DNA from: Terriglobia bacterium | Lineage (GTDB): Bacteria > Acidobacteriota > Terriglobia > Bryobacterales > Bryobacteraceae | Assembly: GCA_020073615.1 (NCBI GenBank) | Contig: JAIQEX010000019.1 | Span: forward strand, 1-64,000 | Length of the DNA stretch: 64,000 nucleotides | Reading direction: 5' to 3' | Part shown: positions 1 to 9,000 of the stretch, piece by piece | How positions within the stretch are numbered: the first letter of the stretch is position 1 | Layout: each line of letters begins with the position of its first letter | Program-made: the position numbers and the translations under genes | The notes under the pieces: generated by a model | Database searches by the model: none | What the model saw: only the letters and a program-made list of their open reading frames with translations | What the model was told of the DNA's origin: nothing

Positions 1-2
1 AT

Positions 3-125
3 CTTCTCCTGCGCGGCCCCGCCGGGGAGCCCCCGGCTCCTCGTGCGGCGCCCAGGATCGGCCGCAATGATTATTGCCCTTGCGGGAGTGGCAAGAACTT
101 CAAGAACTGCTGTGCAACCTCTTGA
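3..125 (+). CDS. C-terminus of a SEC-C motif protein, probably SecA (partial)
   Basis: The first 123 bases read in frame 3 as the tail of a protein whose start lies before the window. It ends [19 protein letters not shown] plus three residues and a TGA. This is the SEC-C zinc motif (C-x-C-x8-C-C). In SecA, the preprotein translocase ATPase, this motif follows a Pro/Ala-rich linker and ends the protein, which is what is seen here ([11 protein letters not shown] linker). Other SEC-C proteins end the same way, so SecA is the best guess rather than proven. The usual RNDPCPCGSGKKYK consensus has a Tyr for Pro and Asn for Lys. Confidence 0.7.
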   Translation, partial: LLLRGPAGEPPAPRAAPRIGRNDYCPCGSGKNFKNCCATS

Positions 126-181
126 GCCCATGGAAGCGAAATCACTGGATCATGCAAATCGCGGAACCCAAGGCTGACTGA

Positions 182-1478
182 CGGCTGGAACTCGGTACTC
201 TCAAGTTCAACCTCTTCGACAATAACGGCACCTACCCGGATTACGTCCGCGGCCGCGACGGCGTCGCCGGTCCCGCCCTCAAACTGTGGAAGGAGATGCG
301 TCTCCCCAAAACCCATCCCCGCTATCGCGAGGTGGGGGGCGATGGCGCCCAGGTTTGCCGGGGAGAACCCATCTGCAACGACATTTTCAACCCGGCGATG
401 GGATCGAGCGGGCAGTTGTTCGCCCGCAACGTCACCTTCGATTCGACATTTCCGGACCGCGGCCGCACGGAACTCACCAGGAACCGCCATGGCGGCAGGC
501 TCGGTCTCCTGAAGCCCGATCCGCAACTGATCAGCCGCAAGCTCTTCACCAGAAAACAATCGAACCCGGCCGCCTGCAACGCGGGCTACGGCCTGCCTGG
601 GTTCTTCAGGGACGCCGGCTGCGACTATAAGAAAGCGCCGTTCTTTAACGTGCTGGCCTCCTTTTGGATCCAGTTCACGGCGACCGCATCGACATGGCGT
701 ATGTTGCCGAAAGCGCCGAGCCCCGCAGGTTCACGGCGAACGGAAAAACGTTTCTCGAACGCGCTCCCGCAACCTTCCGCAACACCGTAACCGCCTGGTG
801 GGATGCCTCCCAGATCTACGGCTATGACGATCGCTCGCGCCGCAGAGTAAAGCGGGATCCGCGGGATCCGGCGCGGCTTCTCCTGCCGCCTGTACCGGGA
901 CGAACCGGCGAAGGCGACAGGCAAGGCTATCTTCCCACGCTCGCCGCCACCGACTCCATGAACTCGGAATGGGCGGGCCAGGAAGCCACCGCGTTCCCCG
1001 ACAATTTCACCATCGGGATGAGCTTCTACCACAACGTATTCGCGCGCGAGCACAACGCGTTCGTCGACGAGTTTCGCCAACAGGCGGCGCGCACCCCGGA
1101 CGACGATTCGGGGCTGCGCAATCCCGCCGCGCCCGAGCGCGCCATCCGCTATCGCGACGTCTCGCCCGATGAGTTGTGCGAGGCTGCGCGTCTGGTGGTG
1201 GCCGCCGAAATCGCCAAGATCCATACCACCGAGTGGACCCCGCAACTGCTTTACGACGAGCCGCTGTACCTGGGCATGAACGCCAACTGGAGCGGCCTGC
1301 TGGGCAACAGTTCGCGCTCAAGCGCGTGCCGTTGCGAACCATGCCGGAGCTGGCGCAGGAGCTCGCCGGCGTAGTCAATGTCTTCGACCCCTGGGCCCGC
1401 GACCGCGGCGAGTATTACGCCCTGGAATGGAAGCCACGCCGCGGCGCCGAATCGGACGAAGCCTTTCGCCAGAAGTGA
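182..1478 (+). pseudogene. decayed animal-type haem peroxidase
   Basis: Pieces of one haem peroxidase are spread over three frames. Frame 2 (about 182-670) carries NLFDNNGTYPDYVRGRDG and later FFNVLASFWIQF. Frame 1 (about 672-1310) carries TAWWDASQIYGYD and the family signature FYHNVFAREHNAFVDEF, with the proximal-helix Asn-x-Phe-x-Arg-Glu-His. Frame 3 (about 1310-1478) carries a tail ending in TGA. Family members are normally about 550-650 residues. Here the N-terminus is cut by an upstream stop at 179-181, and a segment is missing near 672 and again near 1310. At least two frameshifts and internal deletions make function very unlikely. Sequencing error cannot explain the missing stretches. 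Confidence 0.8.
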
Positions 1479-1504
1479 CCCGCTTTGCCGTAAAGTAGAA
1501 ATCT

Positions 1505-3019
1505 ATGAGCGCAAACAGCACCTCGCAGGGGATCCGGCACGTCTTCGTCCTGATGCTCGAAAACCGGGCCTTCGATCACATGCTGGGCTTCTCCGCCATC
1601 ACCGGCACCGATGCGGCCACGGGCCAGCCCACGCAAATCAATGGGCTCACCGGCGCCGAGTCCAACACCTTTAACGGACAGACACACGTGGTTTCCCAGC
1701 CGGCCGGCTTCACCATGCCGGTCGATCCGCTTCACGAATTCCCGGATATCCTGCTGCAACTCTGCGGGCCGGCGGCAAAGTATGCGCCGGGCGGCGCATA
1801 TCCTCCCATCGATGGCAGCGGGTTTGTGGCCTCCTACGTGGCCAGCAACGGCACCGACCCGGCGGAAATCATGAAGTGCTATAGCCCCAGCCAGCTTCCC
1901 GTGCTCACCGCGCTGGCCAAAGAGTTCGCGGTCTGCGACAACTGGTGCGGGTCCCTGCCCGGCCCCACGTGGCCCAACCGCCTGTTCGTGCACGGCGCTT
2001 CGTCGGGCGGGCTCGATCACAGCCCCACCACTGCGGAAATCGTGCTGTGGGAGACCTTGGCGGGTTTCAGCCTCAAGCACGGCACCATCTTCGACGCCAT
2101 GAACAAGAAGAAGTTGTCCTGGCGGATCTGCGCGGGCGACGAGTTCCCCATGACCGCCGCCCTGAAAGGCATCCACCTTTCCGATGTACAGCCCTACCAG
2201 CAGTTCCTGCACGATGTCGCTCAGGCCTCCTATAGCGCCGCTTACACCTTCATCGAGCCGAGTTACAACGTCCTGGCGGATTACAAGTGCAGCACCTCGC
2301 AACATCCGCTCGACGACGTGACCCGCGGTGAGAGCCTCATCAAGTGCACTTACGAAGCCATCCGCAGCTCGCCGCTCTGGAGCCAGAGCATGCTGATCGT
2401 AACCTGGGATGAGCATGGCGGTTTCTACGACCACGCCATTCCCCCCGCCGCCGCCGCTCCCGGCGACACCCTTCCGGGCTCCGCGCACAACAAGTTCGGG
2501 TTCACGTTTCAGCAATACGGGCCGCGCGTCCCGGCCGTGGTGGTGTCGCCGCTGATCCCCCGCAACCTGGTCGACCACCGGCTCTACGACCACGCCTCCA
2601 TCCCCGCCACGCTGGAAGCCCTGTTCGGCCTGAAACCGATGACCGCGCGCGATGCCGCCGCCAACAGCCTGACCGCCCTGGCATCTCTCCCCAATCCCCG
2701 AACCGACGCGCCGGCGACATTGCCCGACCCGGCGCCATCCGGGGTCGGCGGCTGCCCTCCGTTCCTGTGCTCCGCGCAGCCCGTGGCGGCGCTGGCCATG
2801 GCCGCGTCCGAACCGCCCCCGGTGTCGCGTCCCGCCGGAACGGTGAACGACGGAAATGTTCCCGGAGTGCTGCAAGCGGCGCTGCGCAGCGATCTCGCCC
2901 TCTCGCCCGCCGCCGACCGCAAGAAGATCATCGCGCGGGTGGGGGCCATCACCACGCGCCGCGAAGCCAAGGAGTACGTGGAGCACGTGCGGCGCAAGGT
3001 CCGCGCCCGGCGTGCCTGA
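1505..3019 (+). CDS. phospholipase C / phosphoesterase family protein
   Basis: This is a 504-residue member of the phosphoesterase family (PF04185, alkaline phosphatase fold) that hydrolyses phospholipids or other phosphate esters. It opens with HVFVLMLENRAFDHML (residues 12-27), the metal-binding ENR-F-DH signature. A second signature near residue 300 reads VTWDEHGGFYDH, and SPLIPR follows near 345. The length is normal. About 100 extra C-terminal residues end in a basic helix (EYVEHVRRKVRARR). No signal peptide is visible, unlike many secreted relatives. The TGA stop overlaps the GTG start of a glycosylase remnant, so these two were once probably co-transcribed. Confidence 0.9.
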   Translation: MSANSTSQGIRHVFVLMLENRAFDHMLGFSAITGTDAATGQPTQINGLTGAESNTFNGQTHVVSQPAGFTMPVDPLHEFPDILLQLCGPAAKYAPGGAYPPIDGSGFVASYVASNGTDPAEIMKCYSPSQLPVLTALAKEFAVCDNWCGSLPGPTWPNRLFVHGASSGGLDHSPTTAEIVLWETLAGFSLKHGTIFDAMNKKKLSWRICAGDEFPMTAALKGIHLSDVQPYQQFLHDVAQASYSAAYTFIEPSYNVLADYKCSTSQHPLDDVTRGESLIKCTYEAIRSSPLWSQSMLIVTWDEHGGFYDHAIPPAAAAPGDTLPGSAHNKFGFTFQQYGPRVPAVVVSPLIPRNLVDHRLYDHASIPATLEALFGLKPMTARDAAANSLTALASLPNPRTDAPATLPDPAPSGVGGCPPFLCSAQPVAALAMAASEPPPVSRPAGTVNDGNVPGVLQAALRSDLALSPAADRKKIIARVGAITTRREAKEYVEHVRRKVRARRA

Positions 3020-3155
3020 ACTCCTCGACGTCGTAGTCTACGTCGAAGCCTTACGCCAGCGCATCACCGGCCACAAGCTGCGCCAGGTGGCGATCCGCGC
3101 CCCGGGCTTCCTCACGCAGTTGGAAGAATTCAGCCCTACCCTGTTGAAGATATGA
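3012..3155 (+). pseudogene. formamidopyrimidine-DNA glycosylase (Fpg/Nei) N-terminal stub
   Basis: Starting at a GTG that overlaps the stop of the upstream phosphoesterase, this reads PELLDVVVYVEALRQRITG followed by HKLRQV. It matches the N-terminus of Fpg/Nei base-excision glycosylases, which start (M)PELPDV with the catalytic Pro-Glu at positions 2-3. The match fades near 3116 and a stop comes at 3153-3155, leaving about 47 of the roughly 270 residues expected. The whole zinc-finger half and the H2TH domain are absent. The break coincides with the DUF433 gene on the opposite strand, which appears to have replaced the rest. Confidence 0.7.
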
Positions 3156-3350
3156 ATCGACGGTCTCGCGGTTCGCCAGATAGAAAGCGATGGCCCCGTA
3201 AATCTGCTCGAGGTTGACCGCGGGAAACGACCCGGCGATACCGTCGGGCGATTCACCGCGCAAGAAGGCATAAACGACCGAGTCCAGGGACACGCGTGTC
3301 CCCTGGACATAGTAGCTGCCGTTCCGTTGCTCGACGTATTCTCGTGCCAT
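3051..3350 (-). CDS. DUF433 family protein, orphan antitoxin-like
   Basis: This is a short protein with the DUF433 core: EYVEQRNGSYYVQGTRVSL, SVVYAFLRGESPDGI and LEQIYGAIAFYLANRE. DUF433 proteins are small winged-helix-like proteins usually paired with a PIN-like (DUF5615) toxin gene directly downstream. Here there is none. Downstream lies only the phosphoesterase gene on the other strand. The start taken is ATG at 3350 (99 residues); a TTG at 3410 gives 119 residues but lacks a ribosome site. The last 21 residues are encoded antisense to the Fpg stub, so the native C-terminus has probably been replaced by read-in. Confidence 0.7.
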   Translation of the reverse strand: MAREYVEQRNGSYYVQGTRVSLDSVVYAFLRGESPDGIAGSFPAVNLEQIYGAIAFYLANRETVDSYLQQGRAEFFQLREEARGADRHLAQLVAGDALA

Positions 3351-3424
3351 GGAGTTGCCGGTTCGGTATACCCTTGCGGGGACGAGTCGCGGGTTGGTTG
3401 GGAAGCTCAAGATCGAGGAGACAG

Positions 3425-3455
3425 TTGACCCCGATATACGTCAATGCCGTATAGT
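3425..3455 (+). promoter_or_regulatory. promoter with palindromic operator upstream of HigA-like gene
   Basis: TTGACC (3425-3430) and TATAGT (3450-3455) look like -35 and -10 boxes with a slightly long 19-bp spacer. Overlaid on the -10 is a perfect inverted repeat, TATACG (3435-3440) and CGTATA (3448-3453), separated by 7 bp. This is the layout expected for an autoregulated toxin-antitoxin promoter where the HTH antitoxin downstream binds its own operator. The palindrome and boxes are seen directly; the binding role is inference. Confidence 0.5.
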
Positions 3456-3494
3456 GGGCTGTGATCGCCGAAATCGTAAGGGAGGGCGATAGTC

Positions 3495-3822
3495 ATGGGT
3501 GTGCGCAACCTGAACAAAGGAACCAAGAGGCGGACCAAACTCGGCATGACGCTGGAGCAGAGCGCTAAAGAGATCCTGGCCCATGTGATGGGCGACGCGA
3601 AACTGCCTACACGGCGTGTCGTGCTGCCGGATGAGGTGGATGTGAAGCGCATCCGGACCAAGGCGCGAATGTCGCAAGCGGAGTTTGCGCGCGTTCTGCA
3701 TCAATCCGAGAACGCTACAGGAATGGGAGCAAGGGCGGAGGAAACCCGACGCAACGACCCGTGCTTACCTTGCGGTCATCGCCAAGAACCGCGAGGCCGT
3801 GTTGGACGCACTGGCGTCTTGA
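3495..3822 (+). pseudogene. HigA/NadS-like XRE antitoxin, frameshifted
   Basis: The first frame gives a typical HigA/NadS N-terminal arm (AKEILAHVMGDAKLPTRR, then LPDEVDVKRIRTKARMSQAEFARV) leading into the HTH. The reading frame is then lost near 3693-3700. In the +1 frame the expected remainder continues: INPRTLQEWEQGRRKP, then TTRAYLAVIAKNREAVLDAL and a TGA at 3820-3822. A two-base deletion (or one-base insertion) inside the HTH explains this. If the shift is real, the recognition helix is lost. No RelE/HigB-type toxin gene is visible on either side, so this is an orphan remnant or a sequencing/assembly indel. Confidence 0.75.
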
Positions 3823-3876
3823 ACTCATAGAAACCCCGGAGTCGCACGCAGGCAACCTGTGGCGGACGGCACACAA

Positions 3877-4358
3877 ATGGCAGCGAGGCGTTTCGATATT
3901 AGCGACAAGCTGATCCACTTACAGAGGCTCCGATGGAAGCGTTCGTCGATGCTTTTGTCCGGCACTTCCCGTTCAAAAGGTACTCCCAATTTGGATTGAT
4001 GTTCAATAAGCCTTGGGTCTTTGACCATGGCGGTAGACCTGTAATTTATCAACCCAACAGCGATTTCGGCCTTCTGCCAGAAGAACTGCGTTGGCGCCAC
4101 GTAACCTATGAGCTAACTGGGACGCCAGTCATCGACTGGACTTGGGAGCGCGAGTGGCGGATGCGCTGCGATGAATTGCCGTTCTCGCCGGCTGATGTGT
4201 CAATTATTGTTCCGAACAAGGAATGGGCGTCTACCTTGCGCCGAAGCCACGATGCCGAACAGGACATGGTCGTCGAACTGTACGCCACCGCGAGCGAACG
4301 GGAGATTGCGGAACTGCGGCGTGAGCCTTTTCGCTGGCATATGGCACCGCTTCAATGA
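3877..4358 (+). pseudogene. unknown conserved gene with internal deletion
   Basis: A plausible start at 3877 gives MAARRFDISDKLIH. The frame then changes near 3917 to TEAPMEAFVDAFVRHFPF and continues uninterrupted to the stop at 4358, with WRHVTYELTGTPVIDWTWE and REWRMRCDELPFSPADVSI. The second part is a coherent, well-composed soluble protein. The first part reads like the start of the same protein with several dozen residues missing at the join. I do not recognise a function. GC content is lower than in the neighbours. No ribosome site supports the internal ATG at 3933, so the 141-residue downstream frame is probably not independently expressed. Confidence 0.55.
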
Positions 4359-4479
4359 CTTTCTGAGACTGCGCCGCCGGCCTGCTTGGCGGGATGGTGC
4401 GGCCGAACCCGCGGGCGCGTATCCCGCTGTCGTAGTCTAATCGAATGATGCTTTCGCGACCCATTCCACCATCCGCGGC

Positions 4480-5070
4480 GTGCCAGCGACCGGCAGGGGA
4501 CGTCCCGTGCCGCTGAAAAGCCCTGCACCGAGACGGGGGCGCGGGCGGCGCTGGAGGGCGCGGCGAATCTCGCCGCGGCTTTGGGGACTGCTATTCCTCC
4601 TCGCCGCGGGAATCGGCGTGGGCGCGGGCGTGGTGCAGGCTGAATACACGTTCACGCTGCAATCGCCGATACGCCTCCGGTTCCAGTGGCCGCTGGTGAT
4701 CGCGCCGCGCCATTGGCCCGAGGAAGCGGGCGAGGCGCGGGCCGATCAATCGGGCCGGCGGTTGACGGCGTACCAACAGTACGCCTGCAACAAATTCGGG
4801 GCGGCGTGCCGCATCGCGCTCGCCGTGCAGCGCGCCGAAAATCCGCGCGGCGCCTGCGAGATCTTTCACTACAACTCCGACGGCACGCTCGATTGGGGCT
4901 ACTTCCAGATCAACACCGTACATTTGAAACGCGCCGGGGTGAATCTCCGCGACCTGCTGGACTGCAAGGCGAACATCGACTTCGCCTACCAGCTATACAC
5001 GGAGCGCGGCTTCGAGCCGTGGAGCACCTTCACCAGCGGCGCGTATCGCCAGTTCCTGAGAAATTTCTGA
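4480..5070 (+). CDS. membrane-anchored lysozyme-like lytic transglycosylase
   Basis: This is a 196-residue protein with a very basic N-terminal tail, one membrane helix (about residues 34-52) and a C-terminal SLT/lysozyme-like domain (about 93-196). The likely catalytic Glu120 sits in AVQRAENPRGAC. The usual GL-Q-x-N element is represented by DWGYFQINTVH, and AYQLYTERGFEPW closes the fold. It should cleave peptidoglycan at the outer face of the inner membrane. The start is a GTG without a clear ribosome site; another in-frame GTG at 4507 would shorten the basic tail. It converges on the propeller gene at 6 bp. Confidence 0.8.
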   Translation: MPATGRGRPVPLKSPAPRRGRGRRWRARRISPRLWGLLFLLAAGIGVGAGVVQAEYTFTLQSPIRLRFQWPLVIAPRHWPEEAGEARADQSGRRLTAYQQYACNKFGAACRIALAVQRAENPRGACEIFHYNSDGTLDWGYFQINTVHLKRAGVNLRDLLDCKANIDFAYQLYTERGFEPWSTFTSGAYRQFLRNF

Positions 5071-5075
5071 GCGAG

Positions 5076-6077
5076 TTACTTTCCCACCACCAGCACGTGG
5101 AAACTGTCGGGAATTACCGGCGGCCGCCCTTTCTTCTGGCCCTCCTTGGCCTCCGGCATGGGGCCGTACTCGGCGGCCAGCAGGTAGACGCGGTGCGCCT
5201 TCTCGTCGACCGCCATGGTGCGCGCGCCGCGCTCGGTGGTCACGGTATCGACGGCCTGCCACTTGCCATCGACTTTCTTGACGATGGTGAGCGTTCCCTC
5301 GCCGTTGGAGCTGAAGGCCAGGCCCGTGCCCGCGTCGTAGCCCGCGGCATCGGGGCCGGAGCCGATGGTGGCCGTGCCGATCACCTTCAAGGCGGTGGTG
5401 TCGGTAATGGCCATGGTCTTGTTGCCGCAGACGGAGAAGAGCACCTTGTCTTTGGTATCGATGGCCAGTCCGGATGGGCCGTCGCACGGGGCGATGGAGA
5501 CGCGGCGCGTGACCGCGGGCTTGGCGGCATCGATCTCGACCACTTCGCTGGTGTCTTCGACGTTGACGTAGATTTTGCCGGCGCCGTCCACCTGGCAGAA
5601 CTCCGGTTTGCCGCCCATGGCGAACGTGCCCACCACTTCGTTGGTTTTGGCGTCGATGGCGGTGGCGTCGCTGGAGGCGCCGTTGAAGGTGAACACGCGC
5701 TTCGTCTTCGGCTCGTAGCAGATGGCGTCGGGATTCTTGCCGGTGGGCACCTGCCCGGTCTTCTCAAAGGTCTTGAGATCGAAGACGAACGCGGCGTTGG
5801 CGCCCCGGCTGCTGATAAAGCCCTTGTTGAACTCGGTGGCGAGGGCGATGCCATGCACACCGTTCACGTCCGCGATGGTGCCGATCACTTTACCGGCATC
5901 GACATCGACTACCTCGACGGTGGCGCCGTGCGAAACGTACAGGCGGCGGGCGGAGTTATCCATGGTCGCGTAGTCCCATCCACCGCCTCCGCCGATTTTG
6001 ATCTTGCTCAGAACTTTGTAGCCTTCGGCGGCAAATGCCGCCGCGACAATCAGTGCTACCGTGACGAGCTTCTTCAT
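5076..6077 (-). CDS. exported YVTN beta-propeller protein
   Basis: This 333-residue protein has a signal peptide (MKKLVTVALIVAAAFAAEG) followed by repeated YVTN/NHL-type blades such as NSARRLYVSHGATVEVVDVD, TKRVFTFNGASSDATAIDAK and GKIYVNVEDTSEVVEIDA. These form a seven-bladed propeller, usually a binding or scaffold domain with no defined enzyme activity. A good ribosome site (AAGGAGTAACACT before ATG) fixes the start. It lies 19 bp behind the RND pump gene and is probably the last gene of the efflux operon. Its role in efflux is unknown; metal or ligand binding in the periplasm is only a guess. Confidence 0.85.
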   Translation of the reverse strand: MKKLVTVALIVAAAFAAEGYKVLSKIKIGGGGGWDYATMDNSARRLYVSHGATVEVVDVDAGKVIGTIADVNGVHGIALATEFNKGFISSRGANAAFVFDLKTFEKTGQVPTGKNPDAICYEPKTKRVFTFNGASSDATAIDAKTNEVVGTFAMGGKPEFCQVDGAGKIYVNVEDTSEVVEIDAAKPAVTRRVSIAPCDGPSGLAIDTKDKVLFSVCGNKTMAITDTTALKVIGTATIGSGPDAAGYDAGTGLAFSSNGEGTLTIVKKVDGKWQAVDTVTTERGARTMAVDEKAHRVYLLAAEYGPMPEAKEGQKKGRPPVIPDSFHVLVVGK

Positions 6078-6096
6078 AGTGTTACTCCTTCTCCAA

Positions 6097-9000
6097 TCAG
6101 TTATTCCGGCCAGCCATGTAGTAATGAACGGCCGGAGTTACCACCAGTGAGAGAACCATCGAGGCGAGGATTCCGCCGATCACCGCGATGGCCAACGGTT
6201 GCAGCATTTGAGAACCGGCGCCCAGGGCGAGCGCCAGCGGGATCATGCCGGCCACGGTGGCCAGCGCGGTCATGATGATGGGGCGCAGCCGGCGTTCTCC
6301 GGCGCGGATCATGCTTTCTTCGGCGGCAATGCCCTCGGCGCGGAATTTCTGGTCGGCGTCGAGCAGCAGGATACCGTTCTTGGCCACGATGCCAATCACC
6401 ATGATCAGCCCCATGAAGGACGAAAGATTGAAGGTGGTTCCGGTGACCAGCAGCGCCAGGAACACACCCGAAGTGGAGAGCAGCGCGGAGCACAGCACCG
6501 CGACGGGCGCGGCGAAATCGCCGAATTCGAACAACAGCACCATGAACACCAGGACGATGGCGAGCACCAGCACGAACATCAGGTCGCGGAAGGAGCGCTG
6601 CTGCTCCTGGTAGGCGCCGCCGTACTCGACGCGGATGGTGGAAGGCAGGTGGAGCCCGGCCAGGACCTGCTGCACCTTCTCCATGCCGTCGCCCAAATTG
6701 AGGTCCTCGAGGCGGCCCTTCACGGTGATGAACCGCTGCAGGTTCTCGCGGCGGATCTCGGTCTGTCCGGGAAAATCGACCACCGACGCCAGCGAGCCGA
6801 TGGTGCCGGTCTTGCCGGTGGAGCTGACGAGCAGCGTATTGCGGATGGCCTCGACCGACGCCCGCGTCTCGCCCGGGAAGCGCACGCGGATAGTGTAGGC
6901 GCGGTCGTTGATCACCACCGGGGTGGGCGCGGGCTCGCCCTGCATGATGGCGCTGGCATCCTGCTCGATCTCTTCGGGGCTGAAGCCGGATCGCGCGGCC
7001 ACCACGGGATCGACCTGGAAAGTGGTGGCGGGACCGCTGATGGTGTCCTCGATGCCGTCGAGCACATCGACCACCCCTTTGATCTGGCGGATGGCGCCGG
7101 CCACCCGCGGCGCCCACTCGCGCAGCGCGGCGGGGTCCTGGGAAAAGAGCTTGATGGCCACCGGCTCGGGCTCGTTGGAGAGATCGCCGATCATGTCCTG
7201 CAGGAGCTGGACGAGCTCGATCTTCATGGTCGGTTCAGCCTTGCCGATGGTGTCGCGTATGTCGGCCATGACCTGGTCGGAGCCGCGCTTGCGATCGTGT
7301 TTGAGCTTGACGGAGATGTCGCCGCGGTTGGCTTCCGTCACGGCCGCAAGCCCCAGCTCCAGGCCGGTGCGCCGCGAGGTGTTCTCCACTTCGGGCGTGC
7401 GGTGCAAAAGCTGCTCGATGTGGGCCACCATGCGGTTGGTGTCTTCGAGCGAGGAACCGGCGGGCGTCCAATAATCCACGATGAAGCCGCCCTCGTCCAT
7501 CTCCGGCAACAGGTCGGAACCGGTGGCCTGGAAACAGACATAGGAGCCGGCGATCAGCACCAGGCTAAAAAACGCCAGCAAGAAAGGATGTTTCAGGGCC
7601 AGGCGGAGCACGCGCTCGTAGACGCGCATGACGCGCGGGGGGACGTTGTGTCCTTCGCCGCGGCCGGCGTGCTGCCGGCGGATGAAATAGTGGCTGAGGG
7701 TGGGGGTCCAGGTAAGGGCCAGGGCGAGCGAAGTGAGCAGCGCCGAGCCCACGGTGACGGCCAGCGCGCGGAAGAAGACGCCGGTGACGCCGGTGATGGA
7801 GATCAGCGGGAGGAAGACCACGATGGGGGTGATGGTGGACCCTACGAGCGGCACGCGGATTTCGCGGATGGCGCTGCGGATGGCTTCGGCGCGCGTCTGC
7901 CCGCTATCGCGGTGCATGACGATGTTCTCCACCACCACGATGGCGTCGTCGATCACCAGCCCGACGGCCGCGGCCAGACCGCCCAGGGTCATCAGGTCGA
8001 AGCTCTCGTTCAGCAGGCGCAGGGTGATGAACGTGACTGCGATGGTGGCGGGAATCACCAGGCCGGCCACCAGCGAGGTGCCCCAATCGCGCAGGAACAG
8101 CACCATGATGAGCGACGCGAGCAACAGGCCGATGAGGATGGCGTCGCGCACGCTGGCGATGGATTCGGTGACGATCTCCGATTGATCGTAGAAGGGGCGC
8201 AGGTCCACGCCGCGGGGCAGAGTCTTGCGAATGCGCTGAATCTCCGCGTGGACGGCATCGGCCACCACCACGGTGTTGCTGTCCGGCTGGCGCGAAATAT
8301 TGACCAGGACGGCGGGCTTGTTGTTGGCCGTGACGATGGTGTACTTGGGCATCGTCGAGGGCGCCACCGAGGCGATATCGCCGATGTGGACGGGCGTGCC
8401 GGCGGGCGTGGTCTTCACCACGATATTGGAGATTTCGGCGGGCGTGCGCGCCTGCCCGCTGACCAGGCCCAGGACCAGCTGGTGATTGTTGGCGATCAGG
8501 CCCGGGGAGTCGATCATGTTGCTGCGGCCGATGGCGTCCAGGATGTTGGGGACGGTGATGGCGGTCTGCAACAGCTTGGCGGGGTCGGGCTGCACCTGAA
8601 ACTCGGGCACCTCGCCGCCCTGCACCACCACCATGGAGACGCCCGTGGTGCGGTTGAGGCGCGGCTTCATTTCGTAATTGGCGAGCTCCCAGAGCTGGGT
8701 TTGCGGAACCGTGTCCGACGTCAGGCTGTAGCCCATGATGGGGAAGGCGGCGAAGGTCAGGCGGCGCGCCATCACCTTGGCGGTGGGCGGCAACTGGACG
8801 CGGGCCAGGGCCGCGTTGACCAGCTCCAGCGTGCGGTACATATCCACGTTCCAGGCGAAGAACAGGTTGACTTCCGCCGAGCCGCGGCTGGTGATGGAGG
8901 TGACGCGGTCCAGGCCCTGCACCAGGTTGACGGCTTCCTCGATGGGACGCGTGACCGTGACCAGCATCTGGTCGATGGGCATGACGCCGTTGTCCACGGC

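Noticed and set aside
1415-2986. Long minus-strand frame across the phospholipase C gene
   Set aside because: Its composition is that of an antisense GC-rich shadow (Gly/Arg/His), and the plus strand carries a recognised enzyme with intact motifs.
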